A stretch of DNA of 58,056 bases, from positions 1-58,056 of the IMG/VR virus record IMGVR_UViG_3300021373_003097. One strand, 5' to 3'. Positions 8,009-17,588 of the stretch are shown piece by piece (the stretch's first letter is position 1; each line of letters opens with the position of its first letter). Source of the stretch: a virus. The notes beneath the pieces were generated by a model that had not been told where the DNA came from, made no database searches, and saw nothing but the letters and a program-made list of their open reading frames with translations. The position numbers and the translations under genes are program-made.

Positions 8009-9373
8009 ATGACAGCAATCGCAACACCATCATTTAAAAAAGCAATCATCGAGAATCTGATAACTGATCTAGCAGATTCCGGAGAGACTTACTACTTGGC
8101 TATCGGTAAGTCTGATGCTTGGGATGAGAATGAAACTGTACCGACTACGGTTAATACTAGAGAAGAAGAGCGCAAGTTCAGGTCTAACATGCAGTCGATC
8201 AAGAAGATCTCTGACGGGACCTTCGCTGCAACAAGATACAACTGGTCTTCCGGTACAGTCTATAAAGCATACAGCGATGCAGTAACTCTAGCATCTCTCG
8301 GTGCATACTACGTATTCACTGAATCTCAAAGAGTCTATGTCTGCATGGAGCAGGGCAAAGATGATGCCGGTGTTACTCAGATCTCGTCTGTCAATCCAGA
8401 CACTGTAGGCACCGGTACAGATCCTGTAAGAGCCGCAGACAACTATGTATGGAAGTACCTCTTCTCTATCACTTCTGTAAACACCAACAAGTTCCTTTCG
8501 GCTAACTTCATTCCTGTGAGCTTGATTCTTACTGCCGGTAATCTTATTGAGACTGAGCAGCTGAATGTTCAAAACTCGGCTGCAGCAGGATCTATCATTG
8601 GATACCGAGTAGTTACACCGGGTACCGACTATCCAGATAGCTGCCAGCAAGTCTCTGTTGTAGGTAATGGCTCCGGAGCAGGGGTGACTATTAAGACTCT
8701 TAACGGCGCAGTGGTCAAGGCTACTATTGAAGACTCGACTGATGGCTCTCTCAAGATCGGCTCTGGGTATGACTTTGCTGATGTAGTTATCGGTGACTCC
8801 AACAATGGAGCCGCAGTCATCAGGCCAATCGTTTCTATTAAAGGTCTTGGTGCAGATCCAAGAGAGGATATTAATGCCAATCATATCATGTTCAACTCGC
8901 AGCCTTCAGGCAGCGAATCAGGAGACTTCCTGGTAGGTACAGGGGCTGACTTCCGCCAGGTTGGAATCTTAAGGAATCCAAAGAACTTCAATAATTCTGA
9001 CTTTACTGAAACGACTGGATCTACGTTGAGAAAGCTTCAGTTGAATCCTGCGTCTGTAACCGGAACGTTTCCTGTAGATGCAGTGATCAGAGGGCAGAGC
9101 TCAAGTGCAGCTGCTTATGTAGATAAGTATGATGCTGCAAATAACATCATTTATTTCCACCAGAATGAAGGTACTGGGTTTACTCAATTCTCTAACGGAG
9201 AGGCTATTGTAGACTCAGATAACTCAGCTTCTAACCAGGCAAACCTTTCAAGTGTGGATTCTGATGGTGAAGTCAATGCATTTAGCGGAGACGTTCTCTA
9301 CATTGAAAATAAGAGTCCTGTTTCTAGAGATGCGGCTCAGACAGAAGATATTAAGATAATCTTTAAGCTTTAA
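8009..9373 (+). CDS. 8: Baseplate wedge subunit gp8
   Basis: A 454-residue member of the T4 gp8 family, longer than T4 gp8 (334) as is common in marine relatives. In T4 gp8 dimers bind gp7 and gp10 in the wedge periphery. Diagnostic segments are YYLAIGKSDAWDENETVP (about 27-44; T4 has FITFGRSEPW), RVYVCMEQGKDDAGVTQ (about 110-126) and DNYVWKYLFSI (about 145-155; T4 has DGYVWEYLFEI). The C-terminal part is extra beta-rich sequence with Gly-Ser-Asp turns. It sits between fibre genes and the large DUF4815-type protein, matching marine T4-like order. Confidence 0.85.
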   Translation: MTAIATPSFKKAIIENLITDLADSGETYYLAIGKSDAWDENETVPTTVNTREEERKFRSNMQSIKKISDGTFAATRYNWSSGTVYKAYSDAVTLASLGAYYVFTESQRVYVCMEQGKDDAGVTQISSVNPDTVGTGTDPVRAADNYVWKYLFSITSVNTNKFLSANFIPVSLILTAGNLIETEQLNVQNSAAAGSIIGYRVVTPGTDYPDSCQQVSVVGNGSGAGVTIKTLNGAVVKATIEDSTDGSLKIGSGYDFADVVIGDSNNGAAVIRPIVSIKGLGADPREDINANHIMFNSQPSGSESGDFLVGTGADFRQVGILRNPKNFNNSDFTETTGSTLRKLQLNPASVTGTFPVDAVIRGQSSSAAAYVDKYDAANNIIYFHQNEGTGFTQFSNGEAIVDSDNSASNQANLSSVDSDGEVNAFSGDVLYIENKSPVSRDAAQTEDIKIIFKL

Positions 9374-9382
9374 GGTACTCAG

Positions 9383-12300
9383 ATGACTGACTTTACAAAC
9401 ACGACATTTCAAAACACTTATAAGGATGATTTTGTCGATTCTGATAACTATCACCGCATCTTATTCAATTCTGGTAGGACTCTTCAGGCGCGTGAACTTA
9501 CTCAGCTCCAGACAATCATTCAGACCGAAGTGTCCAGGTTCGGGGATCATGTATTTAAAGACGGCTCCTTAGTCATTCCTGGAGGCCTTTCCCTCGATAC
9601 AATTGAGTTTGTAAAGCTTGATGGTAACCCTGACATCTCTGCCTTTGCTGTAGGCGACGTCATCACTGAAGATGTCAGCGGCGTAAAGGCCAAGATCTTA
9701 CGAATCGAGCAGTACGTCAGCTCTTCTGAACCTGCAACCTTTTACATCACGTATACAGATGCAAACGGCCAGGTACCTACTACATCTCCTATCAGGTTCA
9801 CTCCATACAACTCCGGTACGGGTATCGGCGTACTCAGAAAGTCCGGAGCATCTGTAAATGTTCAGGTGACAAACACTACAGAAGATCCTGCTGTAGGAGC
9901 TGGAACGGCCGTATCGGTTGCAACAGGAAGCTTCTATGCTCTTAAGCACTTTGTCCAGTGCAATCCTCAGACAGTCATGGTTGCTAAGTACAGCGCAACT
10001 CCTACAGTCGATATCGGGTTCAAAGTCACTGAAAGCATAGTCACCGCAGAAGATGAGTCTGCACTCTACGATAATCAGAACGTTCTTCCTAATGAGACTG
10101 CACCAGGTGCTGACAGGTACAAGATCAATCTTGAACTCACTACATCTGATGCTATTGACTCAGATGAAAACTTTATCTACTTGAACCGATTAGTAGAAGG
10201 TGAGTTCTTAAAAGAGATCGACAGAAGCACATACAATATTATCGGAGAAGAGTCTGCACTTCGTACATTTGAAGAGTCCGGCGACTATATCGTTGAGAGC
10301 TTAGACTTAGACTTTACTCCTGATTCAGACGCAGGCTTAGTAGCTGAGCTTGGACCAGGCATTGCATACATCAAAGGTTATAGATTTAACCAGCAGTCGA
10401 CTCTTCCTATTAAAGTAAACAAGGCAAGAGACTTCCAAGAGATTGAGAACGATACTGTATCTGCGTTTTTTGGAAACTACCTGAACATCGATGGAACTAC
10501 TATCAAGGGAGTGCCGAACATCGATGTGTTTGAAGTTCAGACTCTTTATGATAACGTTAACTTAGGCGGCGCCAATATCGGTACTGCCAGGGTACGTCAG
10601 GTTGAGCAGAACGGTGCAGACTATAAGTACTACCTGTTTGATGTTAACATTAGTCCTGGATACAAGTTCACTGCAGCTAAGAGTATCGGAACTAGCTCTA
10701 CAAGCTACGGCAACATCATTACAGAGAACAATGCAGCTGTACTTAAAGAGGCTGATGAGAATAACCTGTTCTTTGATCTTCCTAGAATTCGCCCCAAGTC
10801 ATTTGACGATATTCAGTTTGTCGTCCAGCGTAGAATCTCTGGTCTGACAACCGACGGCAGTGGTATTGAAACTATCGATGTAGATGTTTCTGGATCTGAA
10901 GCATTCACTAACACTACTACCTGGATCGCAGCATTTGACTCTGATGGTGGGCACGTTGCACCTGTAATCACCCTTCAGCAGGTAACAAACGCAAATGACC
11001 GAGCACAGCTGGACTTTGGAGCTACATATGCCAACAAGAACTTTGAGGTTCTGGTTGCAGTTCAGAAGTCTTATACTCCGGCAAGTGCAGTTATCAGATC
11101 GAAGACTATCACAAACACTACAGTGACTACTACAATTGATTCTGATGGAAGCGGTATCCTCTATATTCCTCTGTCTAAAGCAGACATTTACAATGTAACT
11201 AGAGTCACTGACTCAGACTCAGATGGAGTAGACCTGTCCGGATTCTTTACACTAGATAATGGACAGAGAGATAACTTCTACGGTGAGGGTAGACTCATCC
11301 TCAACACTGGAGTTACAGCTCCATCCGGAAACGTATTCGTTAGATACGACTACTTTGCACATGGGACAGGCCACTTCTTTGGTCCTACATCCTACACTGG
11401 ATTGAACCTGGACAGTATTCCTACATACACCACAAAGCTCGGTGAAGAAGTTGAATTAAGAAACGTATTAGACTTTAGACCGAGAAAAGGTGACGGAGAC
11501 ACTGAGTACTCCACCGGCACCGCGATTGTCAATGAGATTCCTACAAATACTAGCCTGATCACTTCAGATATCGAGTACTATCTTCCTAGAAGAGACATCT
11601 TGGTTCTTACTGCAAACAATGAAGTCGAGTACATTGAAGGAACCAGCTCTTTTAATCCAGTGTACCCAACTACACCTAATGATGCAATGAAGATCTATGA
11701 GATTGATCTTGAAGCTTACACTGATGATGAAGACGATGTAGACTTCTCTTCCATCGGTAACATCAGGTACACTATGGCAGATATCGCTAGACTTGAAGAC
11801 AGGATTGAAAGGGTAGAAGAGACTACTACTCTCAGCCTTCTTGAGTTAAATGCAGCAAACATTGAAGTTCTCGATGACAGTGGGAACAACCGGTTTAAGA
11901 ACGGGTTCTTTGCTGATAACTTTGAGACTAATGATTTTGTAGATATCAGCACCGGCGAGTTCTTTGCTTCCTTTGATGAAGATCAGGATTTGATCCAGCC
12001 TCTGTTTACGAGTAAGAGTGCAAACCTCTTTGTAGACTCCGGAGCATCTTCTGGAGTGACTGTAGCCGGAGAGCTTGTCATGCTTTCCTATAACGACTCC
12101 GCAGTCATCTCTCAGCTGGTAGCATCTGAGACTGAAAACGTCAATCCATTCGCAATCATCTCTCATGTAGGTTCTATTGAGATGGTGCCTTCGGTTGACA
12201 ACTGGACTGAAGTCAATGAGGTCAGAAACGGCCGGTTGATCGTTCAGCCTAGAAGAGTAGCTCAAAGAGTTCAGTTAAGAAGAAGAGCAATTGCTAGTAT

Positions 12301-14536
12301 TGACTGGCGCAGAACTAGAAATGGAAGGCTTGTTGCTAGAAGACGTATTCGTCGTAGACTTCCATTCTCTATTAGAGCTATCATTTTAAGAAACAGAAGA
12401 AATGCAAGAAGGATTCGTCCTTTACCAGAGGTGAACCAACAGTGGAACGTAACTTCAACTACAAGAAGAACTCAAGCCGGTACCACTATCACCACTGTAA
12501 GAGAAAGAACTGAGCTTTCTGACTTTATCAGACCTAGACTAGTATTCTTCCGTGCACGTGGCCTGCGTCCACGCAGCAGACACTTCGCTTTCTTTGATGG
12601 TACTTCTGTGACCAACTTTGTTCGCCAAGAGTCATCTGTAAACAGAAACTCTATTAGAAGGTTGGTTGGTGGACGCTTCCGCGGATCTATAAATCACCCT
12701 GATGGAGACACTGTACTTACAAGTGACAGCGCAGGAGAACTTATCGGATCGTTCTTTATTCCTGCAAACAGGTTCCAGACCGGCGACAGGGAGTTCAAGC
12801 TGATTGATATCAGTGTGGATGATGAAGATGCTGCTCTTTCTCATGCCAGCAGCACTTACAGTGCCAATGGTACAGTGATTACTAGAGAGATCAGCACTCG
12901 ATTCATTCCTCGTCCAAGACCAAGAAGACGTCGTAGAAGATCCAGAAGAAGAGATCCTCTGGCGCAATCGTTCCAGCTTCCAATGGAAACGGGTGGATTC
13001 ATCAGCAAGATCGACGTATTCTTCAAGACACGTCCGACTGAGAACATTCCGATTAGAATGCAAATTCGTCCTATGATTGCCGGTGTTCCTTCTGAGGAGT
13101 TCCTTGCTGAGACTACAGTGTTTAGAGATGAAGTCCAGATCCCTGGAGATCTGGATGACATGACGACAATCGCATCTAGTCCTACTAGCTTCCCATTCGA
13201 AGAGCCTGTGTACCTGCAGCCCGAAACTGAGTACTGCTTTGTCCTCTTAGCAGATACTAATGATTATAATGTCTACGTTGCAAAGGCAGGCGACTTTGAG
13301 ATCGGTACTACTGAAAGAAGAATCAGGCGTCAACCTACCCTCGGATCTATGTTCTTATCACAGAACTCTAGAACCTGGACACCTGACCAGTCCAGAGACC
13401 TGATGTTTGAGATCTATGCAGCATCCTTTAGCACTGGTACCACTGGCACTGCATACTTAAGAAATGATGACATTGAACCGGATCTTCTTGGTAACAACCC
13501 AATCTTTATCGATTCAGGCGAGACAGATGTATTCATCAGGCACCCTAACAGTGGATTGATGAAAGGTGACACAGTTGTTATCGATGGATTAGATTCCAGC
13601 GGAGACTACGGAGGAATTACTGGGACCTCTATCCTTGGCAACAGGACAGTTCAGCGTGTAGACGGATACGGAATCCTGATCACTGCAGATTCTGCTGCAA
13701 CTTCATCCACCGTCACTGGAGGAGACTCAGTCACTGCTACTCAAAACATGATGTTTGACAGGGTTGTACCTAACATCGAAACGTTTATTCGACCAGAAGT
13801 ATCCTTGACCCTGTCAGCTAACTTTATCAACGGTGTATCGCTGTCTAGGGCAAATGAAGTGACTCAGACAGTAGGATACTCTGCGTCTACTACAAACCAC
13901 ATCTTTGACGGAAACGAGCCTATCATCCTTGAAGCTCCATCGATGGTTGCCGGCAGAACCCTAGAGGTAACTAACTTAGGTGCAAATAGATCTGCCAATA
14001 TAACTGCAAGCTTCAGCACTACTAACAAGTGGCTGTCTCCAGTCATCGATATGCAGACGGCTGAGTTAGGCCTATTCAACAATATCATTGATGACCAAGT
14101 GGACTCAGCGGGGCTGGAAACGGCCCTGACCAATGCTCCAGTTAGCTACGTTGCGGAAACAGATCCTGTTGACGGGACTGCTCTTGCTAAGTATGTTTCT
14201 TCAAACATTAATCTTGAGGAGCCAGCGGTAGGGCTTAAGATCTTCATCGGTGCAAACAGACCTTCTGGCTCTAATATCGATGTTTACTACAAGCTGGTAT
14301 CTGCAGGTGAAGACACTGCTATCGAAGATATCAATTGGGTATACATCAGTGAAGAGAGTAATAATCCTACAGATGATGATCCATCGGTCTACAGAGAGTA
14401 TGAGTACCTGATCGGCGGAAACACTGGAACTCTTGATCCATTCTCTACCTTCAAGATCAAGGTAGTGTTTAGATCTGGAAATACATCTAAGGTCCCAAGA
14501 CTTAGAGATATCAGGGCAATCGCTTTAGGAACATAA
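9383..14536 (+). CDS. Large virion structural protein, DUF4815-type, with Arg-rich blocks
   Basis: A 1717-residue protein. The N-terminus (YHRILFNSGRTLQARELTQL about 23-42, then SRFGDHVFKDGSLVIPGG about 51-68) is the DUF4815 signature of marine T4-like structural proteins. Later come RNVLDFRPRKGDGDTEYS (about 694-711), a helical stretch before residue 830, and a conserved DPLAQSFQLP (about 1192-1201) that opens the C-terminal beta domain. Two Arg-rich tracts occur at about 952-1013 (RRRAIASIDWRRTRNGR, ARRRIRRRLPF) and 1176-1192 (RPRPRRRRRRSRRR) in an otherwise acidic protein. Size and place next to gp8 suggest a peripheral wedge or fibre-bearing role like T4 gp7/gp10; that assignment is inference. 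Confidence 0.75.
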   Translation: MTDFTNTTFQNTYKDDFVDSDNYHRILFNSGRTLQARELTQLQTIIQTEVSRFGDHVFKDGSLVIPGGLSLDTIEFVKLDGNPDISAFAVGDVITEDVSGVKAKILRIEQYVSSSEPATFYITYTDANGQVPTTSPIRFTPYNSGTGIGVLRKSGASVNVQVTNTTEDPAVGAGTAVSVATGSFYALKHFVQCNPQTVMVAKYSATPTVDIGFKVTESIVTAEDESALYDNQNVLPNETAPGADRYKINLELTTSDAIDSDENFIYLNRLVEGEFLKEIDRSTYNIIGEESALRTFEESGDYIVESLDLDFTPDSDAGLVAELGPGIAYIKGYRFNQQSTLPIKVNKARDFQEIENDTVSAFFGNYLNIDGTTIKGVPNIDVFEVQTLYDNVNLGGANIGTARVRQVEQNGADYKYYLFDVNISPGYKFTAAKSIGTSSTSYGNIITENNAAVLKEADENNLFFDLPRIRPKSFDDIQFVVQRRISGLTTDGSGIETIDVDVSGSEAFTNTTTWIAAFDSDGGHVAPVITLQQVTNANDRAQLDFGATYANKNFEVLVAVQKSYTPASAVIRSKTITNTTVTTTIDSDGSGILYIPLSKADIYNVTRVTDSDSDGVDLSGFFTLDNGQRDNFYGEGRLILNTGVTAPSGNVFVRYDYFAHGTGHFFGPTSYTGLNLDSIPTYTTKLGEEVELRNVLDFRPRKGDGDTEYSTGTAIVNEIPTNTSLITSDIEYYLPRRDILVLTANNEVEYIEGTSSFNPVYPTTPNDAMKIYEIDLEAYTDDEDDVDFSSIGNIRYTMADIARLEDRIERVEETTTLSLLELNAANIEVLDDSGNNRFKNGFFADNFETNDFVDISTGEFFASFDEDQDLIQPLFTSKSANLFVDSGASSGVTVAGELVMLSYNDSAVISQLVASETENVNPFAIISHVGSIEMVPSVDNWTEVNEVRNGRLIVQPRRVAQRVQLRRRAIASIDWRRTRNGRLVARRRIRRRLPFSIRAIILRNRRNARRIRPLPEVNQQWNVTSTTRRTQAGTTITTVRERTELSDFIRPRLVFFRARGLRPRSRHFAFFDGTSVTNFVRQESSVNRNSIRRLVGGRFRGSINHPDGDTVLTSDSAGELIGSFFIPANRFQTGDREFKLIDISVDDEDAALSHASSTYSANGTVITREISTRFIPRPRPRRRRRRSRRRDPLAQSFQLPMETGGFISKIDVFFKTRPTENIPIRMQIRPMIAGVPSEEFLAETTVFRDEVQIPGDLDDMTTIASSPTSFPFEEPVYLQPETEYCFVLLADTNDYNVYVAKAGDFEIGTTERRIRRQPTLGSMFLSQNSRTWTPDQSRDLMFEIYAASFSTGTTGTAYLRNDDIEPDLLGNNPIFIDSGETDVFIRHPNSGLMKGDTVVIDGLDSSGDYGGITGTSILGNRTVQRVDGYGILITADSAATSSTVTGGDSVTATQNMMFDRVVPNIETFIRPEVSLTLSANFINGVSLSRANEVTQTVGYSASTTNHIFDGNEPIILEAPSMVAGRTLEVTNLGANRSANITASFSTTNKWLSPVIDMQTAELGLFNNIIDDQVDSAGLETALTNAPVSYVAETDPVDGTALAKYVSSNINLEEPAVGLKIFIGANRPSGSNIDVYYKLVSAGEDTAIEDINWVYISEESNNPTDDDPSVYREYEYLIGGNTGTLDPFSTFKIKVVFRSGNTSKVPRLRDIRAIALGT

Positions 14537-14537
14537 T

Positions 14538-14738
14538 ATGTCATTGATTAAAGTTGAAGGGCACGATTATCTTTACAGAAATGGAAGTGGTGCCATCGTT
14601 AACATGAATAAAAAAGGTCTGGCTCAGGCCAAGATGCAGAAGAAGAAAAGAGAAAAAGAAAAGAGACGTATCGAGAATCTTGAGGAAGAAGTTTCACAAT
14701 TAAAAAGAATGATCCAAACAATTATCGATAAGCAATAA
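14538..14738 (+). CDS. Small coiled-coil phage protein
   Basis: A 66-residue protein starting 1 bp after the previous stop. The N-terminal MSLIKVEGHDYLYRNGSGAI is a small beta domain seen, as I recall, in short conserved proteins of T4-like phages. Residues about 28-66 are a highly charged helix (KMQKKKREKEKRRIENLEEE) with a heptad-like tail (VSQLKRMIQTII), hence a probable coiled coil. Likely a virion or assembly accessory; function unknown. Confidence 0.65.
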   Translation: MSLIKVEGHDYLYRNGSGAIVNMNKKGLAQAKMQKKKREKEKRRIENLEEEVSQLKRMIQTIIDKQ

Positions 14739-14750
14739 TAAATTGAAGAA

Positions 14751-14758
14751 TATAAATA
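14751..14758 (+). promoter_or_regulatory. T4-type late promoter (TATAAATA)
   Basis: Perfect octamer in the 57-bp gap, 37 bp before the ATG at 14796. It probably drives the fibre genes from 14796 to 17491. Confidence 0.75.
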
Positions 14759-14795
14759 AGTATATTATTTTACGCGAGTATCTGAAGGAATAACA

Positions 14796-15155
14796 ATGGC
14801 TCAGAAAAGAGACCTTACAGTTGATCAAGGAAGTGATGTTGCTATTGAACTTCACTTAGTGGAGGAAGACAATACTCCTAAAGATATTGAAGGCTACTTT
14901 GTCAGCGGAATGATTAAGAAGACGTATAACACTACTGATAGTGATTACATCTTTAATTTTTCTGTAAGCTATGGGCAACCTTTGACTGACGGGATCATTA
15001 ACCTCTTCTTAGATAAGAGTGTGACTGGTTCCATGAAGGCCGGAAGATACGTTTATGATGTTGAATTAAGAAATACTGATGGTATTGACAGCGCTACAAC
15101 AATCGAAAGAATCCTAGAAGGAAAACTGACAGTAACACCTTCGGTGACGAGATAA
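14796..15155 (+). CDS. Small beta-rich virion structural protein
   Basis: A 119-residue protein beginning MAQKRDLTVDQGSDVAIELH, followed by alternating strands (GYFVSGMIKKTY, GIINLFLDKSVTGSM, GRYVYDVELRNTDG) and a closing GKLTVTP strand. This resembles the immunoglobulin-like small tail proteins common in marine T4-like phages and BppU-type N-terminal domains; I know them only as structural proteins. The next gene begins 2 bp later. Likely an adaptor for the fibres downstream. Confidence 0.65.
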   Translation: MAQKRDLTVDQGSDVAIELHLVEEDNTPKDIEGYFVSGMIKKTYNTTDSDYIFNFSVSYGQPLTDGIINLFLDKSVTGSMKAGRYVYDVELRNTDGIDSATTIERILEGKLTVTPSVTR

Positions 15156-15157
15156 AC

Positions 15158-15511
15158 ATGCCAACTTATGTAAGTGAACTAAGACGAACTAAAGAGGCTA
15201 AGAAAGTCAAGGTAGAATATAAGAACACTACCTTAGTCGAAAAGATTGTTATTGGTAGTCCTGTAGGGACTCTTAGGACTGCTGCCAGAACTGACTTGTC
15301 CATCATCAATGCTCAAGATGCTTTTGACAGTGATGGTAATGCTTTGCAGGGCATCGCCAACAATACCCTTAGAGCTTCTCAGGGATTATCTGAGATTAAA
15401 GATGGCAGTATATTAACGTTTAATGATGATGCTTCTAGCGGCGCTAGTTATCGTGGATGGAGAGCGAAAGTAGTATTAGATAAACAGACGATTAACGGGG
15501 GCAAGTTCTAA
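15158..15511 (+). CDS. Hypothetical small fibre-operon protein
   Basis: A 117-residue protein squeezed between 14796-15155 and the fibre at 15512, with no gap to the latter. The N-terminus is basic (SELRRTKEAKKVKVEYK) and the rest mixed (ILTFNDDASSGASYRGWRAK). No family recognised, no signal peptide or membrane helix. Gene packing and ribosome-binding context support real coding. It is probably a structural partner or assembly factor for the adjoining fibre. Confidence 0.6.
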   Translation: MPTYVSELRRTKEAKKVKVEYKNTTLVEKIVIGSPVGTLRTAARTDLSIINAQDAFDSDGNALQGIANNTLRASQGLSEIKDGSILTFNDDASSGASYRGWRAKVVLDKQTINGGKF

Positions 15512-17491
15512 ATGGCTGCCATAATTCTTTTAAAACGTTCGGACTCGGCGACTGCTCCCGCAGATGATGCCCTTCAGCGGGGTGAACCGGCATATACCTT
15601 TGCCACATCAACAGGCGGTGCACCGAATCCTAGCGTAATCGCTGGTGATAGATTATTCATCGGTGTTCCAGACGGAACTGGAAGCAGAGCAGCTATCATT
15701 GGTGGTGAGTACTACACCAAGAAGATGGACCATACTCCAGGTGTTCTTCAAACAACGTTGGCATCTGATAACAACTACGGTACGGTCGTTCTTGTAGATA
15801 GTGAAGGTGTCATTGACAAGTGGAGAGTAGATAATCTTCGCTTTGGTGAAAATGATAGCAACACAATTACGACCGCTAGCGGAAACCTGATTTTAAACTC
15901 ACAGACAGGTGTAATTGAATTCAGCGGAGCCGTGCTGGACAGCATCAGCAGTGTCACTGCAGACTCCGCAACTTTTGACAAGATCACTGTAACTGGAACT
16001 GGCGCTAACATTACTGTTGCCAATCTAAATGTTACTGATTCTGCCAACATTGCGTTCTTTACAGCAGACTCCGCAAAGATCGATTCGGCAGAGATTGATG
16101 TTCTATACGTAACGGACTCGGCATACGTAGTCAATAGAATCCGCACAGCATATGTCCTTGCAGACTCTGCAAAGATCGGCAGCCTGATATTTGACGGCAC
16201 TAATATCCAGTCCACTTCAGACAGCGGTACGATTACGATTAATCCATGGCCAGTTGGAGATTCTGGCGAAGTAATCATTAAAGGTAACCTCAGGGTAGAT
16301 GGTACCACTACAACTATCAACTCAACTGAGCTTACTGTAAATGACATTAAGATCATTCTCGGCGACTCTGCTGGTCAGGCATCTGATCTCCAAGGTGCTG
16401 GTATTCAGATCGGTGACTCAGCTAGCTGGGCAGGAGAAACTAACACTACACCACCTCAGCTTCTGTGGGATGATGGCAATGATAGGTTTGACTTTAATAG
16501 AAATGTTAGAGTCAACAATGAGATTAATACTAACACTCTACGAGCAATCAATGTCATTACAACCGGTGTAGCTACTCTTGCCGGCCTGAATGTAAGTGAC
16601 TCTGCGTATATTCCTAATCTTAGAGCTGACAGCGCACATTTAGTAGATGTAGATATTGATTCTGGTCACGCTATTAGATTTACTGCAGATAGTATAACAG
16701 TAACTAACCTGACGGTTACCGGCACTACGGGTGGAACTTCATTCACTACGTTAAATGTTACTGACTCTGCTTATATCAATAATCTATTTGCAGATTCAGC
16801 ATATATAGCTGGAGGTGAAGCAAACCTGACGTTCTTAGACGTCGGCGATTCTGCATATATCAATAATCTATTTGTAGATTCTGCTTACCTGTCGTTTGGA
16901 AGAATTGCAGATGCATATGTTGACAGCGCTTATATCACTCAGCTCTATGGATCTCAAGTAGACATTGATTCTGCCAGCATCAGTAACTCCTACTTAGTCT
17001 ATGCTGATGTAGACAAAGCGCATATCGACAGCGTAGATATTGATAGGCTTCAAGTCGACTCTGCAGACATAACTAACCTATACGTAGACTCTGCTCATGC
17101 CCTGACGCTTTCTGCAGACTCCGCTACGTTTGACATCTTAAGAATCACGGACTCTGTCGGTCTTAAGACGCTGTTCGACTCTACAGACTTTATCTTCATT
17201 GATGCTCCAGGTAAGCCTCAGGTTGCGCTTAAAGCAGAGGCCATTGAAGACTTTGTCGGAGACATGGTTGATCATACAACCATTAGTGATCAGACCAATA
17301 TCAGAGTTACGTATGACAGCACAGCAGGTGCGCTTGACTTTGAAGTTCCATTTGCCACCTCAGTTGCAAACAAGAACTCGGGCAGTGGTATTGCAGGCGG
17401 AGCCGGTGTAGCCAAGTTTGCTGACAGCGATTTCTTTGTTGATTCAAATGGATTTGTAGCCATTACACAGGTAGACGGCGGAACGTTCTAA
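15512..17491 (+). CDS. DSA-repeat tail fibre (659 aa)
   Basis: The N-terminus AAIILLKRSDSATAPADDAL plus RGEPAYTF (about 2-34) matches the short 'I-x-L-x-R-S...GE' head of phage fibres related to the major tropism determinant N-terminal domain. From about 150 to 560 the protein is made of repeats built on Asp-Ser-Ala (TDSAYINNL, ADSAYIAGG, VDSAYITQL, VDSADITNL), about twenty copies of DSA at irregular spacing of roughly 10-20 residues. An internal module VDGTTTTINSTELTVND (about 264-280) recurs in the 2027-residue fibre. The pattern suggests a long trimeric beta-structured shaft. A late promoter follows the gene. Function as a fibre is supported by architecture only. Confidence 0.75.
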   Translation: MAAIILLKRSDSATAPADDALQRGEPAYTFATSTGGAPNPSVIAGDRLFIGVPDGTGSRAAIIGGEYYTKKMDHTPGVLQTTLASDNNYGTVVLVDSEGVIDKWRVDNLRFGENDSNTITTASGNLILNSQTGVIEFSGAVLDSISSVTADSATFDKITVTGTGANITVANLNVTDSANIAFFTADSAKIDSAEIDVLYVTDSAYVVNRIRTAYVLADSAKIGSLIFDGTNIQSTSDSGTITINPWPVGDSGEVIIKGNLRVDGTTTTINSTELTVNDIKIILGDSAGQASDLQGAGIQIGDSASWAGETNTTPPQLLWDDGNDRFDFNRNVRVNNEINTNTLRAINVITTGVATLAGLNVSDSAYIPNLRADSAHLVDVDIDSGHAIRFTADSITVTNLTVTGTTGGTSFTTLNVTDSAYINNLFADSAYIAGGEANLTFLDVGDSAYINNLFVDSAYLSFGRIADAYVDSAYITQLYGSQVDIDSASISNSYLVYADVDKAHIDSVDIDRLQVDSADITNLYVDSAHALTLSADSATFDILRITDSVGLKTLFDSTDFIFIDAPGKPQVALKAEAIEDFVGDMVDHTTISDQTNIRVTYDSTAGALDFEVPFATSVANKNSGSGIAGGAGVAKFADSDFFVDSNGFVAITQVDGGTF

Positions 17492-17492
17492 G

Positions 17493-17500
17493 TATAAATA
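17493..17500 (+). promoter_or_regulatory. T4-type late promoter (TATAAATA)
   Basis: Perfect octamer 1 bp after the stop of the 659-residue fibre, 88 bp before the ATG at 17589. A second near match (TATAAATC, 17543-17550) lies closer to the gene. Confidence 0.7.
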
Positions 17501-17506
17501 AATGAA

Positions 17507-17536
17507 AGTGGCGGGGCTCATATAGTTGTCGCCACT
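17507..17536 (+). terminator. Hairpin in fibre-fibre intergenic region
   Basis: Arms AGTGGCG (17507-17513) and CGCCACT (17530-17536) are perfect complements around a 16-nt loop, followed by an A/T-rich tract without a clean T-run. It could be a weak terminator or a 5'-leader structure of the transcript started at 17493-17500. Confidence 0.4.
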
Positions 17537-17588
17537 ATAAAATATAAATCTTTAGACTTTATAGTCGTATGGAAAACCTGGAGACGTA

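Noticed and set aside
8288-8884. 198-codon open frame on the - strand opposite gp8
   Set aside because: Overlaps the clear gp8 gene completely; many Cys/Arg/Ser and no motif.
15775-16356. 193-codon open frame on the - strand inside the DSA fibre
   Set aside because: Its AESV/AESA repeats are the reverse complement of DSA codons, so it is a shadow of the fibre repeat.
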